A stretch of 64,000 bases of DNA from Macrosoma leucophasiata (lineage: Eukaryota; Arthropoda; Insecta; Lepidoptera; Hedylidae): the NCBI GenBank assembly GCA_036365455.1, contig JAWQUS010000030.1, positions 14,032,001 to 14,096,000 on the forward strand, given 5' to 3'. A model generated the notes under the pieces. It did no database searches and had not been told where the DNA came from. It was given only the letters and a program-made list of their open reading frames with translations. The stretch's first letter is position 1. Every line of letters begins with the position of its first letter. Both the position numbers and the translations under genes were made by a program. Positions 19,966 to 31,400 of this stretch are shown in pieces.

Positions 19966-20334
19966 TATCCCGTTCTGCACGATAACAAAAATGATCACTT
20001 TAGGCATAAACCACATTGTCATGACGAAAAACAATTCCAGGAACAAGTTTGAGGAAGGCCTTAAATACTTATACAAAATATTTCCGCATGACGCATCTGT
20101 GTGTATAAACCACAAACATTGACAATTGTCTACTCATGCAAGGGTTTTGGAAGGGTCAGGGAAAAGGGTCCAGTTATTCCCACACTAGAGTTAAAAAGAA
20201 ACGGATAAAGTGCGAGTCACAGTCGCGTGCACAGCTACGTACTATTTAGGAATTGTTTAATTTTTATTATATTTCTGGATTGGAAAAAAAAACACTTAAA
20301 AAAATAAAAAATATTTCTTTCACCCTTTTAAGAC
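19966..20334. other. Unassigned sequence
   Basis: No gene is seen. GATAAAGTGCGAGTCACAGTCG near 20206 resembles a worn end of the AAACCGGCCAAGTGC foldback family. Confidence 0.35.
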
Positions 20335-20550
20335 CTCAGGAGGCCCAGGAAGACCAAGACTGACCTACCATGACCAAATAGGTCGAGTTCTGTCTGATGG
20401 TGGGGTCAAAAGTCTTAGGAATCGGCGGGCATGTATGAAGAGAATGATGAAGGTAGACGAGGCACGAGAGGTATGTCAGGACCGGGATATCTGGCGCTCT
20501 ACACTCTCTGCCTACCCCGTTAGGGACCTGGCATACATACTATTACATAC
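20335..20550 (+). repeat. LINE 3'-end fragment
   Basis: AGGCCCAGGAAGACCAAGAC through GGGACCTGGCATACATAC matches the family of 7035-7292. Confidence 0.8.
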
Positions 20551-20551
20551 C

Positions 20552-20680
20552 TCAGGAGTGGCAACAAATCTGCCAATTCACCTATTATGAACTTTGTGTA
20601 GATGTCTACAGGCTGCAATCATAACTTAACGTCCATGTAAACTTCATGCATGTTTACCACCTTCGTTACTTAAAAAAACA
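20552..20680 (+). repeat. SINE-A 3' end
   Basis: CCTCAGGAGTGGCAACAAAT, TGTCTACAGGCTGCAATCAT and GTTTACCACCTTCGTTACTT, then a short A run, represent the tail in sense orientation. Confidence 0.7.
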
Positions 20681-20833
20681 ACCCCCCTGCTTGCCTACTA
20701 TCGCCTCATGACGCACTTGTTCAGTTGGATTACCCTGAACCTCTTCACCGTGAACGAGGTACCTCATTACCATTGATTTATTCCATCCTCCAGAGTTAAG
20801 GTATATATAAATAAAGAGTGGCACCTGTAACTT

Positions 20834-21123
20834 AGGGCGCTTTTCCACCAGAGATGTGCTATGCAGCTATACTGCGAAGATGTGAAATCCGAGCTACAAG
20901 AATATGTGACCGTTTCCACCGATACTAAGCTATGTAGCTGTACAAGTAAGATGCGCGAGGCATCCATAGCTCGCATCCATAGCACACATCCTTCCATATA
21001 AAAAACATATCTTAGCTGAATCTGTTTCCACTAGCTAAGTTATGAGCACCAATAAATATGATTTTTGGATGAATGCATTCATAGCAACGTAACATAGCAC
21101 ATCTGTGATGGAAAAGCACCCTG
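20834..21123. mobile_element. MITE with long terminal inverted repeats
   Basis: AGGGCGCTTTTCCACCAGAG then ATGTGCTATG at the left pairs with CATAGCACATCTGTGATGG, then AAAAGCACCCT at the right, over about 30 bp with few mismatches. The interior has more CATAGC/GCTATG motifs and no ORF. A 70-bp minimal relative lies at 43687-43759. Confidence 0.8.
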
Positions 21124-21844
21124 AATCTTATACGTTATTCATGCAATTGACACTTTACCAAGAGAGTAAGTTATTTTTCATGTATCTGAATTGACCTTGA
21201 ATTCATTTTTTGTAACCTTATAGCAAATTTGAATCGACACCCGTCTGCGCGCCCTCAGCGTACGCGTAGGGTTCCGAATCGACTACGTCACTAAAATCTT
21301 TTCCCCGCTCTAACTGTCAAATATGACAGAAGGATTTCGCGCTAACTTACTTGTCAACCGGCGAACACCAGACTGAGTGAGATCTGCGCGTACGTTTCAT
21401 AAAAAGTCTACTTAAAATAATTTTATTGTAATTGGTAATTGTGCTATAACCTCTCAACTCTATGCTCTAATCCATTAAGTCTAGGCTGTCAATTTTTAGG
21501 GTGCCATACCTGAAAAGAAAAACTGAACTCTTATAGAATCACTTTGTTACCCGTTTGTCTACCTGTGAAGATCTTTTTTCTCAGGAATTCGTGGAGATAT
21601 CAAATTGAGTTAATGAATTGGATGAATTTAAGTTCTAATTCCCTACAGGCTGTGAGAAAATCAGCGTAATAAGTCAGCGCAATAAAAACTAGTATACTAA
21701 CCTAAAAAATAGAAAAGCGGATTGGAACTTTTTACCGGTCTATCTTGGTTACATTTTATAGAACGTTGGGCTTGGCAAACCAAGTTTTATAAGGTATATT
21801 AAAAGCGGTGGCAGCGCAGCGTATGTCGGACAAAATATAGGCTT
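21124..21844. other. Unassigned sequence, partly GC-rich
   Basis: 21220-21420 is richer in CG (CTGCGCGCCCTCAGCGTACG, then GATCTGCGCGTACG) than its neighbours. I could not link it to a gene or repeat. Confidence 0.35.
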
Positions 21845-22165
21845 CCATTTTGCAGTGTATGTATGAATATACACCAGGTCCCTAACGGCGTAGGCAGAGA
21901 GTGTAGAGCGCCAGATATCCCGGTTCAGATAAACCTCTCGTGCCTCGTTTACCTTCATCATTCTCTTCATACATGCACGCTGATTCCTAAGACTTTTGAA
22001 CCCACCATCAGACAGAACTCGACCTATTTGGTCATGGTAGGTCAGTCTTGGTCTTCCTGGGCCTCTGCAACCATCCACATTCGCATTTTATATCTGTTCA
22101 GTCATTCGCTCATTCGACATTCTTTCAATATGCCCGAACCATCGGAGCATGCCTTTTTTCATTTT
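21845..22165 (-). repeat. LINE 3'-end fragment, long copy
   Basis: The minus strand reads the family tail ending in the TACATAC-type repeat. The plus-strand order CCAGGTCCCTAACGGCGTAG to GCCCGAACCATCGGAGCATG matches 38500 and 39068. Confidence 0.85.
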
Positions 22166-22214
22166 GCAGTGTTGGTAGTTATCTAGCGGGACGCTGTAGC
22201 CCATCCTACGTTAT

Positions 22215-22295
22215 TGTATTTTCTGCCGCCTATTAGAATGGTTTGACCACCATTGTTCGGCTGACTGACTGCGCTAGCGGGCAAAATCTCATTCA
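22215..22295. repeat. Short repeat shared with 8722-8795
   Basis: TATTAGAATGGTTTGACCACC and ATTGTTCGGCTGACTGACTG correspond in reverse complement to 8732-8785. Confidence 0.45.
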
Positions 22296-22609
22296 CTAGT
22301 GGCCGGTGAGGTCATCCGAATGCCTTTCGAATTGACTTTGAATTGATGATTATTCAAAAGTCTACATTAATTAAACATGTCTCATGCTAATCGTTATAAA
22401 AAATATTAATAAAGCTTATACACACTTATCAAGGAGTTTTTATTCGGGACGCTAATTTGTTTTAACGAAATATGTCATAAACTCGTTAACACTCGACTGA
22501 GGGATGAATAAAGACAAGGGAAAATGGAAATTAAATTACCACATCCGAGCCACAAATAAATTGATGTTGAATGTTCAAAACAAAATTAAGCTACGTGGAG
22601 CACCCAGTT

Positions 22610-22830
22610 AGTATGTATGTATGTATCTTCACGCCAAGTCCCTTACGCATCCTTGAACGCCAGATATCCCGGTCCTGACACACCTCCCATGCGTCTTCTC
22701 TATTCACCATTCTCTTCATACTTGCACGCCGATTCCTAAGACGTTTGACCCCACCCTCGGACAGTACTCGACCTATTTGGTCAGAGTAGGTCAGTCTTGG
22801 TCTTCTTGCTCGGTTCTACACACCACCTAG
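22610..22830 (-). repeat. LINE 3'-end fragment, diverged
   Basis: ATCTTCACGCCAAGTCCCTT and GACCTATTTGGTCAGAGTAG mark the family. It is more diverged than the copies at 21845 or 38500. Confidence 0.8.
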
Positions 22831-22884
22831 CACTACCACCGACCACTAGTTACTGCAGTAATACTAGAATAATAGTAGTAAGAA

Positions 22885-23205
22885 TAATTACGTAACTTCA
22901 CGCCTGTAATCCCCGAAGAGGTAAGCAGAGGTGAATGCATGCATTCAAGCATACACGCAAACACCCACGATTCGCCGGTTACGTTTTTGGCCCATGTAAC
23001 AGGTGGCGAGCCTGTTGTAATCTCCGAGCACATTACCAAACTCCGAGGTACTGGGAAACTTCCAGAAAATGGAAAAATCCCAATAGAACCAGAGATAAAG
23101 GATTTTAAACCGTTATCTCTTATAGTCCCCGACCCGGGAATCGAACCCAGGACCTCCAGCATAGTAGCAGTGGGCTGCTACCACTAGGCTACTAAGGCAG
23201 TTTAA
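22885..23205 (-). repeat. SINE-B, full-length tRNA-headed copy
   Basis: On the minus strand, GCCTAGTAGCCTAGTGGTAG (A box) and GGGTTCGATTCCC (B box) form a tRNA-like head at about 23200-23130. The body ends with the tail CTTCGGGGATTACAGGCGTG. Other full copies are at 38015 and 53405. Confidence 0.85.
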
Positions 23206-23261
23206 TAATTACGTACCTACGAAATATCGATAGCCAACAATATGGACCTTTATTGTAGGCG

Positions 23262-23335
23262 ATATCAAAGGCGTAGGCACCACCGTATTACGTAATCTAC
23301 CCAACGCCACGCGTGTTCAGCACTGTAGTAAGTGG
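23262..23335 (-). repeat. SINE-A fragment
   Basis: GGCGTAGGCACCACCGTATT and GTGTTCAGCACTGTAGTA match the head of SINE-A in sense on the plus strand as written. It is short and diverged. Confidence 0.5.
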
Positions 23336-23564
23336 GTAAGTCATAATGATAATGTGAGACGATTTTTTTCATTTGCAATATTTGTTGTAACTCTTATAAC
23401 TGCATCCTTATTATTATCCTTGATTTTCACCACAAAAGTTTCAATCGACGATCTGTCGGTGCGCAACAAACAGCCGTTTGTTATTGATAAACACTTACGC
23501 TTACACTCACAGCCCCACATTACGTACGTATTATATAAACCTATGTCGTAGATGCCACTGTACT

Positions 23565-23690
23565 CACACAACACATACACAAACACCCAGACCCGAAACA
23601 AATTTAATATCTGTAGGCCATACAAATATTTGTGCGACCCTTCGTATTAAACGGTAGTCTCGAACCACTGGACTAAAAGGTCGTCTTAAA
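23565..23690 (-). repeat. Lepidopteran tRNA SINE-C, tail and degenerate head
   Basis: CACAAACACCCAGACCCG, ATCTGTAGGCCATACAAATA and ACCACTGGACTAAAAGGTCG are the family landmarks also seen at 27300-27425. Confidence 0.7.
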
Positions 23691-23792
23691 TTGAAGAATA
23701 TCAATTTTGAATATAAACTTCACATTTAATTGTCACATCCATTTTAAGATAACTGCAAATGTATCTTTATAAAATAAGAAAATAAACTTATT

Positions 23793-25600
23793 TACGCTGT
23801 GAACATTAAACATTCGATTAAGTCAAGTCCACAGATACATTAAAGAATCCAAAGGATCTTATTGTTAAAATATATAACAAGCGACCTCTTAACGTCACGT
23901 ACATACAGGCTGAACCTGCAGTTGAAAAGAGAGAAAGCTAGACGGTTTTACTCTTTTATGAGATCTTGTGAAACACCCGTCCCGTTGGACTGTGTTCCAC
24001 TAGAGCGCAGTTTTAATTCTAAATCCCATTTTATTCGTAGTCGTCGAAGACAACTTTTGTTTGTTTACGCGCACTTTCTGCAACTTACAGACGGATTAAA
24101 ACTCACATTGATGAGTAAGCTTTTCTATAAATAACTGAGCTGTTATCTTTTCTGTACTGTAACATCATTTCACATATTTTTAGGAAAAGAGCATAACTTG
24201 AGTGGGATTGCCCTGTAAAAGTGATGTACATAAAATAATAGATTTTGATTTCTTTAATTATAAATTGTGATGTTTTTGAAGGTATGAAAAATCTTGTTAT
24301 TGAAGGACCTAACCAAATTGTAAGTAGCGCTGAATATTTCGCTATTTTTAATATTACGTAGAAAATTAGGTTTCAATATATAAGGCGAAATGATCCTGAG
24401 TTACGCTGCGCTGTGAACATCAAAAAATCAAAATTCAAATTATCGTCAAATTGGTCCACAAAGACACTTTTGCATTGTCGGGTTATAAGCTATCTAGAGA
24501 GAATGACTTGTAATAATAATCCAATTTTATTACATCAAACATTCGACCACAGAGAGATTAAAGAATCCAAAGGATCTTATTGTTAAAATATTCAAGATGC
24601 GAGCTCTTAACGTCACGTACATCCATTCAGACTGAATGTGCAGTTTGAAAGAGAGAAAGCTAGACGGTTTTACTCTTTTATGAGATCTTGAGAAACACCC
24701 GTCCCGTTGTCCCATTAAAGTGCAGTTTTAATTCTAAATCCCATTTTATTTGTAGTCGTGAACAACTTTTGTTAGTTTAAGCGTACTTTTTGCAACTTCC
24801 AGGCTGATTTATAAATATACATTCACGAGAAAGCCTTGCTATAAATGAGATATTAACTTTTCTGTGCCGTAATATAATGTAAGTATAACTTGAGTGGGTT
24901 TGCACTGAAAATGTTTGATACTTATTGACATTTCATGAAAAACTATTTAAAAATGCAGACGCCATTACAGGCACAGCTAGTCTATATAATATATATAAAA
25001 ATAAATTGCTGTTCGTTAGTCTCACTTAAACTCAGGACCGTTGAGCTAATTTTGGCTTTGAATTATTTTTGGAAGTCCAGGGAAGGTTTATAAGGTAATT
25101 AAATATGAAGAAATTGAAGGGGAATAGTAAAAGACACAAATTTATTTTTCCCATACAAATCGTCCGTATACCTACGAGTTTATCAAACTTTTGACACATT
25201 ATTTCATTCTGAGGCAATACGTAGTTTGCCGGGTCAGCTAGTGAAGTACACAAATAGATTGTGATGTTTATGAAATTATGAAAAATATTGTTATTGAAGC
25301 ACCTAACCAAATTGTCAGTGGCGCTGAATATTGCGCTATTTTAATATTATGTTGAAAATAAGATTTCAATTTAAATTGCGAAATGAAACGTAGCTACGCT
25401 GTGAACATAAAACATTCGATTAAGTCAAGTCCACAGAGACAAAAAAAGAATCCGAAGGATCTTATTGTTAAAATATTCAAGATGCGAGCTCTTAACTCTC
25501 AGACTGCAGTTGAAAACAGAAAATAATAGGCGGTTTTACTCTTTTATAATATCTTGAGAAACGACCGTCCCGTTGCACTGTGTCCATAGAGCAACGCGGC
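23793..25600. repeat. Three tandem copies of a ~0.6-kb segment
   Basis: Copy 1 is about 23793-24405, copy 2 about 24406-25395 (enlarged by a 260-bp insertion at 24985-25245), and copy 3 about 25396-25600 (truncated). Shared landmarks are CACAGA..., then AAAGGATCTTATTGTTAAAAT, GGTTTTACTCTTTTAT, CACCCGTCCCGTTG, and CACCTAACCAAATTGT-type sequence in copies 1 and 2. No coding region is supported. Confidence 0.75.
24985..25245. mobile_element. MITE-like insertion in tandem copy 2
   Basis: TATATAAAAATAAATTGCTG, then TTCGTTAGTCTCAC at the start and TTTGCCGGGTCAGCTAGTG at the end are the termini of a common non-coding moth element. Its absence from copy 1 defines it as a later insertion. Confidence 0.65.
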
Positions 25601-25722
25601 CCACCGGTCGCGGCGGACCCGAGGGGAGTAGCCATAGCGTGTATTACCGATGCAAAACAGTCTGTCATTTTTTGCGGGGGGAAATGCGTACGACACACAC
25701 GCACACTACAAAAATCGTCTAT
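25575..25722 (-). mobile_element. GGAGGGGAGTAGCC family MITE, one end
   Basis: AGAGCAACGCGGCCCACCGG and GAGGGGAGTAGCCATAGCGT, then ACACGCACACTACAAAAATCG, are the reverse complement of the right end of the element at 40986-41275. Confidence 0.75.
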
Positions 25723-27001
25723 AAATACTAATATTCTAACCAAACACAACTTATTAAATTCTTCTCAATCCGGTTTCCGACCTGGCCATAGCACGTCCAC
25801 TGCCCTAGTTAAAATAACTGAAGATATTCGGGATGGTATGGAGAATCGGCAGGTAACAATTATTCTAACTCTCCTAGACTTCGGTAACGCATTTAATACG
25901 GTCGATTTTGATATCATGCTCGCAATACTTCGTTCTCTTAGCATATCTCCGATGGTGATTGATTGGTTTTCTAGTTACTTGTTTGGACGTCGGCAGCGTG
26001 TCCGTTTGCAAGATGAACTCTGCACGTGGTGTGATGTCGCTGCTGGCGTCCCACAAGGTGGCGTGTTGTCTCCTTTCCTCTTCTCTATTTTCATTAATTC
26101 CATCAGTAATAATTTGACTTCTCTCTACCACTTATATGCAGATGATTTACAACTTTACTTACAATCTAGTCTTGATAATCTTCCTGAAGCCATACATAAT
26201 ATGAACAATAATTTAAAGAAAATATCAGATTGGGGTAAAGGCCATAAGCTTTAGCTTATGGCCTTCAGGTTAATCCGGCGAAAAGTCAGACCATTATAAT
26301 AGGCAGCTGTCGGTTGATTCGAAAAATTACCAACCAACCACCACTACCAACTATATCATTAGATGGAACTTTAATAAAATATTCTATGACCGTGAAAAAC
26401 CTGGGTGTAATCATGGATAGTTCTCTGACTTGGGTTCCTCAGATTAGTGAGGTGAGTAGGAAGATGTTTGCTGCTGTAGGTTCTCTAAGAAGGTTATGTA
26501 ATTTCTTACCTATTGCCACTAAGGTTACGCTTGTTCGATCAATCCTGTTTCCCATTTTAGATTATACTGACATATGTTATCTCGATCTAACCCAAGAGCA
26601 GCTAAATAAACTTGAGCGTTTGCAAAACTTTTGTATAAGGTTCGTATTTGGTTTACGAAAATACGACCATATTTCCCATTTCGTGTACAACTCAAGTGGC
26701 TGCCAATCCGCCTTCGCTGGAATACTCATATTCTGTCTCTTCTTTATTGTATACTTTTTATCTTCACTATCCTCAATACCTCAAAGTACGTTTCCGTTAC
26801 CTTAGCCTCTCCAACTCCCTCTTTCTACGCTCTTCCAATAATCTACGACTTATGACTCCTTCCCATTCTTCGTCCTTCGTGTCAAATTCCTTTACTAATA
26901 CAGCTGTACGTCTGTGAAATGCCTTACCATTAGATGTACGTCAAGTGCAAATCCTCGAGACATTTAAAAAACATTTAACTGAGTATTTTTCTCTCCCTTA
27001 A
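25722..27001 (+). pseudogene. CR1/Jockey-like LINE reverse transcriptase, broken
   Basis: The copy starts mid-domain (LTKHNLLNSSQSGFRPGHST) and carries the RT palm: LLDFGNAFNTVDFD, GVPQGGVLSPFLFSIFIN and the catalytic YADD near 26145. The frame breaks at 26238-26265, where a 13-bp inverted duplication shifts it. It resumes as AYGLQVNPAKSQ and continues through IRKITNQPP...LGVIMDSSLTW to about 26690, where another shift occurs. An in-frame TGA near 26917 replaces a probable Trp. The last frame ends FKKHLTEYFSLP then stop at 27001. It would have copied LINE RNA by target-primed reverse transcription; this copy is 5'-truncated and inactive. Confidence 0.9.
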
Positions 27002-27299
27002 TCAATAGTCATTGCTTTCTTTCCCTTCAAATAGTATGCTTTTATTTACCTATTTATATTTTACTTTCTTTCGCATGCCTATCCTTGTAAGTATGTTATT
27101 AAATAGTTATGTATGTATTGATTTAGTTGTATAATATTATTTATATACTATTTATTATTAATTTGCCAGTATAACGTTATTTATTTATTTATTCATAATC
27201 GTACCCCCCTGTCTTATATTACATAGCCACTCATTTCCTCCACCTGGTTATCTGTAAGAAATTGCGTCAGCGATAAGACCGCCAATTGTGCATTTTAAT
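27002..27299 (+). other. Probable 3' UTR of the LINE and flank
   Basis: AT-rich with ATTTATTTATTTATTCATA near 27178-27197. It is taken as the LINE 3' end from its position; the exact boundary is unclear. Confidence 0.4.
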
Positions 27300-27425
27300 T
27301 CTTCTTATAACCTAGACCGAAACAAATATCTGTAGGCCATACAAATATTTGTCCCGGTGCGGGGATCGAACCCGCGACCCTACAAATAAAACGATGGTTT
27401 CACACCGCTGGACTAACCGGGTCGT
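27300..27425 (-). repeat. Lepidopteran tRNA SINE-C, intact head
   Basis: The minus strand has GTTAGTCCAGCGGTGTGAAA (A-box region) and GCGGGTTCGATCCCCGCACC (B box with paired T stem), then the tail ACAAATATTTGTATGGCC. This is a tRNA-derived SINE with a well-kept promoter. Confidence 0.8.
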
Positions 27426-27890
27426 CTCACATTATCGAATCCTACTTTAGGCAGGTGGTGACTCGCCTCTCCTTGGTGGGCCCCCCAAACAGCCAACCCG
27501 ATGGTCGACGGGGGGCAACACTGTTGAGAGAGGCTGGGGGTGTCGAGAGGTGTGGCCCCGGTTTCACCATCACGAGCGAGTAATCTCGAGCTCGGAGCGG
27601 GCTTCCCCGCTATTATGCCTTTAGACACTTCCACCCCCGAGTGTATGGCTCTTGCAGAAATTTAGACAACAGCCTATTATCTAAATTTCTGCAAATGCCA
27701 TACCTCTAGCGCCCACTCTGACCGGCCAATGAAGGCAAGCCAGAGGTGAGAGACCTGATGCTCCGTCCGGACATACCCCTGTGTGGCGGACGAGGCGGAG
27801 CCCAGTTCTCTCGGAGGAACTCGAGATGATGGTAAGGGGTGGTGTCGCTACTCACCAACAGCTCGCCACAAGCTGCTCTGCCCCCTTATT
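27426..27890. repeat. GC-rich composite repeat
   Basis: GC-rich sequence with CCGATGGTCGACGGGGGGC and a hairpin: TTGCAGAAATTTAGA at about 27652 pairs with TCTAAATTTCTGCAA at about 27680. It ends in a TTATTATTATTATTA run at 27887. The character suggests a retroelement 5' region, but I cannot name it. Confidence 0.45.
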
Positions 27891-27899
27891 ATTATTATT

Positions 27900-27990
27900 A
27901 TTATGGTCTTGTACTTTGACAGAGGGGAAATCCTGCATATGGCTACTCCCCTCCGGTGTTGCTCTATTCACTGTGTCCGATGAAAGCGCT
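27900..27990 (-). mobile_element. GGAGGGGAGTAGCC family MITE, other end
   Basis: ACTTTGACAGAGGGGAAATC and ATATGGCTACTCCCCTCCGG, then TGTTGCTCTATTCACTGTGT, are the reverse complement of the left end of the element at 40986. Confidence 0.65.
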
Positions 27991-29329
27991 TTTAAATTTA
28001 AAATCTAATTTTATTAGATGACTTATATAAAATAAAGGTAATGTAGGTAAATGCGACTTTCACCAAAGAACAGTGGTGGGTGGAGCCCTACCACCAACCT
28101 CCCAACCACAAACTGCGGTCGGACAGACAGACAGATAGAGAGACGGACACGATAAGGGTTCCTTCTTTACTACGGAACCCTTAAAACGGTATCCAGGTGA
28201 GCGAAGCCACGGGTAACTGCTAATACTAAGTACCTATTATACTTATTTATCAAACGTCAAATCCAAGATGCTTTTTAATCAGGCGATGAACGTAAACAGA
28301 ATGTTTCAAAAGTCTTTCATGAGTCTATTTAATCTTTCCGAGTTTATTCATTTGACTTTTATGGTTATTTGCTAGTTTCATCTCGCCTTTAAGTAGAGCT
28401 GTGAGATTGTCTTTTGAAAATCTTTGTGCTTTTGGCTTAGATGAAGAGATAATTGCGTTAAAGCGTGTCAAGATAGGAATTTTGTTCGCCAAGAAATATA
28501 CTTTTTATAGTGCCAGCAATTTTGGTCAACATGTCTCTGTTTATTATAGGTACATGTTTTATTGGGATGATATATCGTGTTGGATTATATATTTCCAAAC
28601 CAGGAAAACAAAATAAAAGGATGTTCTCAATTCAATGTACATCTATATTAATTTAAAAACATTTAACTAACTTTCAACTAAATATGGATTATTTACGTAC
28701 ATATTTTTTTGTGTGGTGAATTAAGTTGAAAAACACATTGAAATTCATCCCATTTAAAAAAAATTAGCTCCACCTGAAAGATTAGTAAAATCGAATTATT
28801 ATGATTTTTGTTTCAGTTACCAATTTTTTTGCTGTAAATTAATTTCATTTTTCAATTTTTAATAGTTTTGACTTAGTGGCCCGATTTTCATTTTTCTTCT
28901 GTATTTGACAGAATAAATTACTTTGAAGTTGGTTCAAGAGATATTGAATAGGGACCAACATTCAACTCCTGCGAAAAAGAGTCTTGGCAGGGAGACAGAC
29001 AGACAGAAATGATAGTAATTAATCATTTTTAATACTCAGAAGTTTATCACCAGCACTCACGAAAACGAGAAAGAAAATTAGTAGTCTTTGGTTTTTGAAG
29101 TCGATAAAGTAATAATATATTTGTTCTAAATGTACCTAATCTTGACATTTAAAAGGGTCAACCATATACTTATTTAGATTCCAAAAGGTTAGACCTTTAG
29201 TATTTGCAAAATTAAATAAACAACGACTTTATACAGTACGTTTGGGATTCCTACGGAAAGGCATTCGAAATTCAGGATAAAATCTTTAGATTACCAAGGG
29301 ACATATAAATATACGCGTTCCAATATTTC
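27991..29329. other. Unassigned sequence with CAGA-type microsatellites
   Basis: Short GACA/CAGA runs at 28122 and 28993 and GGTTCC...GGAACCC at 28158 look like worn MITE ends. No gene is supported. The 71-codon frame at 28401 has no recognisable feature. Confidence 0.35.
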
Positions 29330-29930
29330 GTATTTGCCCATAGTTTTTAGGGTCTGTCTGTCTGTCTGCGGTTCAGCACAAAAACTATTGGTACTAGATA
29401 CTTCAAATTTGGCAAAAGTATACACCTTAATCACGCCGACAAAGTGGTAGAACAATGAAAAACATTTTTTTAGGGTACCTCCCCTACATGTAATGCGCGG
29501 ATATTTTTTTTTTCGTTTTCTTTATATTGTGGTATATTGCTGTAAGGGATAGGGTATAAAATGTAAGGGATGTGCTGATATCATTTTTCGATTAAGTTAA
29601 CTGTTCGTGACTTAATAAGCTTTTAAGTGCCCATTTTCGTTAGAGTCAAGTGTCCCTCCCCCCTCTACCTATTAAACGGTAAATGTTAGAAATTCAATAT
29701 GGCAATAGTAGCTACCTACATATAACGAAATTAAAATGAAAACTATCACACTTAAGTTGGCCTTACAAGTTTGCGAATATATAGTCCATCAAATGTATTT
29801 TTCTCGAAAATATTGAAGAACTCCATAGAAAATATTTATTTATATTTTCATGACATTATTCATACCTAAAAACTACGGAATCCTACACTACACGTGGCTC
29901 GACATGCACTTGACCGGTTTTGTATTAAGA
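29330..29930 (+). repeat. AAACCGGCCAAGTGC foldback family, partial copy
   Basis: CAAAAACTATTGGTACTAGA, TCACGCCGACAAAGTGGTAG, CTCCCCTACATGTAA and GAAAACTATCACACTTAAGT match 59215-59590 in order. The right end ATGCACTTGACCGGTTTT is the family terminus. Confidence 0.8.
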
Positions 29931-30499
29931 GACATAGCTAAAGATAATGTATCCCTTTTTCCTGCCAAGAGCTTTTTGTTTAACTATCCCATGAGATTTT
30001 CACGATTACGAATCCTAAGAAGGTTGTAAGTTATTGCTACATGTCAAAAAGTCAAATTCAGATACAGATGATATTACAGTTTTTAGAAGCCAACTGAACT
30101 AAACACTATCAAGAAAAAAATGTTACTAATGGATTTATTTACATTCGCCTTATGTAGGTTTCTTTCTCCAAACACCTACATTTAATTCATTTCACTGGTA
30201 GTCGAGCTAATTAACAAGTTCACTGTCCCATAATCCAGGAAGATGATTATACCTACGTGTAGAATGCAATTGATACAATTGTAACGCATTCAATTGAAAA
30301 TGTATTCCTAATATGGGACAGATTTGTGTCAAACAGGTCAGTGATGCCAAGCTGTAACATTGAACAACGATCGACATAAATAGATTTCTGTCGAATGACG
30401 ACATTAAGCAATGATGAATCATTGTATAATAACTTTTTCCAAAAAAATTAAGTTTTCACCATAGTAACTCGAGTACGCTATTGCCGTTAGCTCTAGTGA

Positions 30500-30940
30500 C
30501 TGAGGATCAGAATCAGAATCAGAAACTCATTTATTCATTTAGGGTGAAGCTGTGTTGTGTCGTCGATGGGTGACTGGCACCTCTTATGACACGTCAAAAA
30601 CAAACAAAATAAATTATAGTGAATAACAATTGATATATATGTCAAACAAGCTAAAATATATATATGTAGTCAAGAATATCACAAACATAAAACTAAATAT
30701 ACTGACTGACAAATCATCATCGCCTAGGGAGGGGCGCGTGAAACTTAACAGAGGGGGGGATGGTTCGGGGGTCTAGCATTTCCTCATTCCCCGGGCCTAT
30801 CTTCCCCCGAAGCATTGGGGGCGTGCGTTAACGGGATGCTGGCACGCAGGGAAAACTAGCTGAGAGAGAGGCCATATATTCCCTTTTTTTCTTTTTTTTT
30901 ATGAGATTTTTTTGGGGGATTTTTTTAACCCTAACTAAAT
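30500..30940 (-). repeat. LINE 3'-UTR-like fragment
   Basis: The plus strand begins GATCAGAATCAGAATCAGAA, then ACTCATTTATTC. On the minus strand this gives an ATAAATGAGT end followed by a TGATTC simple repeat, typical of a LINE tail. The GC-rich 30720-30870 part is included by proximity. Confidence 0.5.
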
Positions 30941-30949
30941 ATAATATAC

Positions 30950-31075
30950 GATAGTGCTGAACGCTGCTATTGGGCAGATAGATTAGGTAATGCGGTGGTG
31001 CCTACGCCCTCGACCTTTTACACTGGAACTCTACCACCAGTAAAACTTACCATGAATCTGAACTGTAAGCTTGTT
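30950..31075 (+). repeat. SINE-A-related fragment, diverged subtype
   Basis: ACGATAGTGCTGAACGCTGC, GATTAGGTAATGCGGTGGTG and ACTCTACCACCAGTAAAAC are present. Like 41320-41440, it has GGCAGATAGATTAGG in place of GGCAAGTATATTAGG, defining a subtype. Confidence 0.65.
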
Positions 31076-31400
31076 TGCCACATCTATATAAACAAATAAA
31101 TAAAATTGGAGTGTCATATAAAAATAACCGCTTTTTACTAAATGCATATGTATGTATGCACGGTACATATACCCAAACAACATTTCTTACAATTTTTGTC
31201 TGTCTGTCTGTTTGGCGGGGCTAATCTTGGGAACGGCTGGACCAGTTTTGACGGGACTTTCACTGGCAGATAGCTGATGTAATAAGGAATTACTTAGGCT
31301 ACTTTTATACTAGCTACGCCCACGACTTCGTACGGGTAGATACTGAACAATCATAAATTCTCACGCGGACGAAGTCGCGGGCACAGTTTGTTATGACATA
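31076..31400 (-). repeat. Dispersed repeat F, single-copy form
   Basis: AAAATTGGAGTGTC, AATAACCGCTTTTTACTAAA, TTTGGCGGGGCTAATCTTGG and GGGACTTTCACTGGCAGATA are the reverse complement of 48700-49345. Here the internal unit occurs once. It ends in GACGAAGTCGCGGGC. Confidence 0.75.

Noticed and set aside
21749..22078. 109-codon minus-strand frame with GPGRPRLTYHDQIG
   Set aside because: This is the LINE 3' tail, not a host gene; the same peptide occurs in all copies of the family.
22833..23162. 109-codon minus-strand frame and its plus-strand shadow
   Set aside because: It lies inside a tRNA-headed SINE-B; the same text (PGIEPRTS) appears at 38054 and elsewhere.
23862..24134. 90-codon plus-strand frame in the first tandem copy
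   Set aside because: The frame is not kept in the second or third copy of the same segment.
25580..25720. N-terminal extension of the RT frame (MSIEQRGPPVAADPRG...)
   Set aside because: This part is translated MITE sequence fused by chance to the truncated LINE; it is not part of the RT protein.
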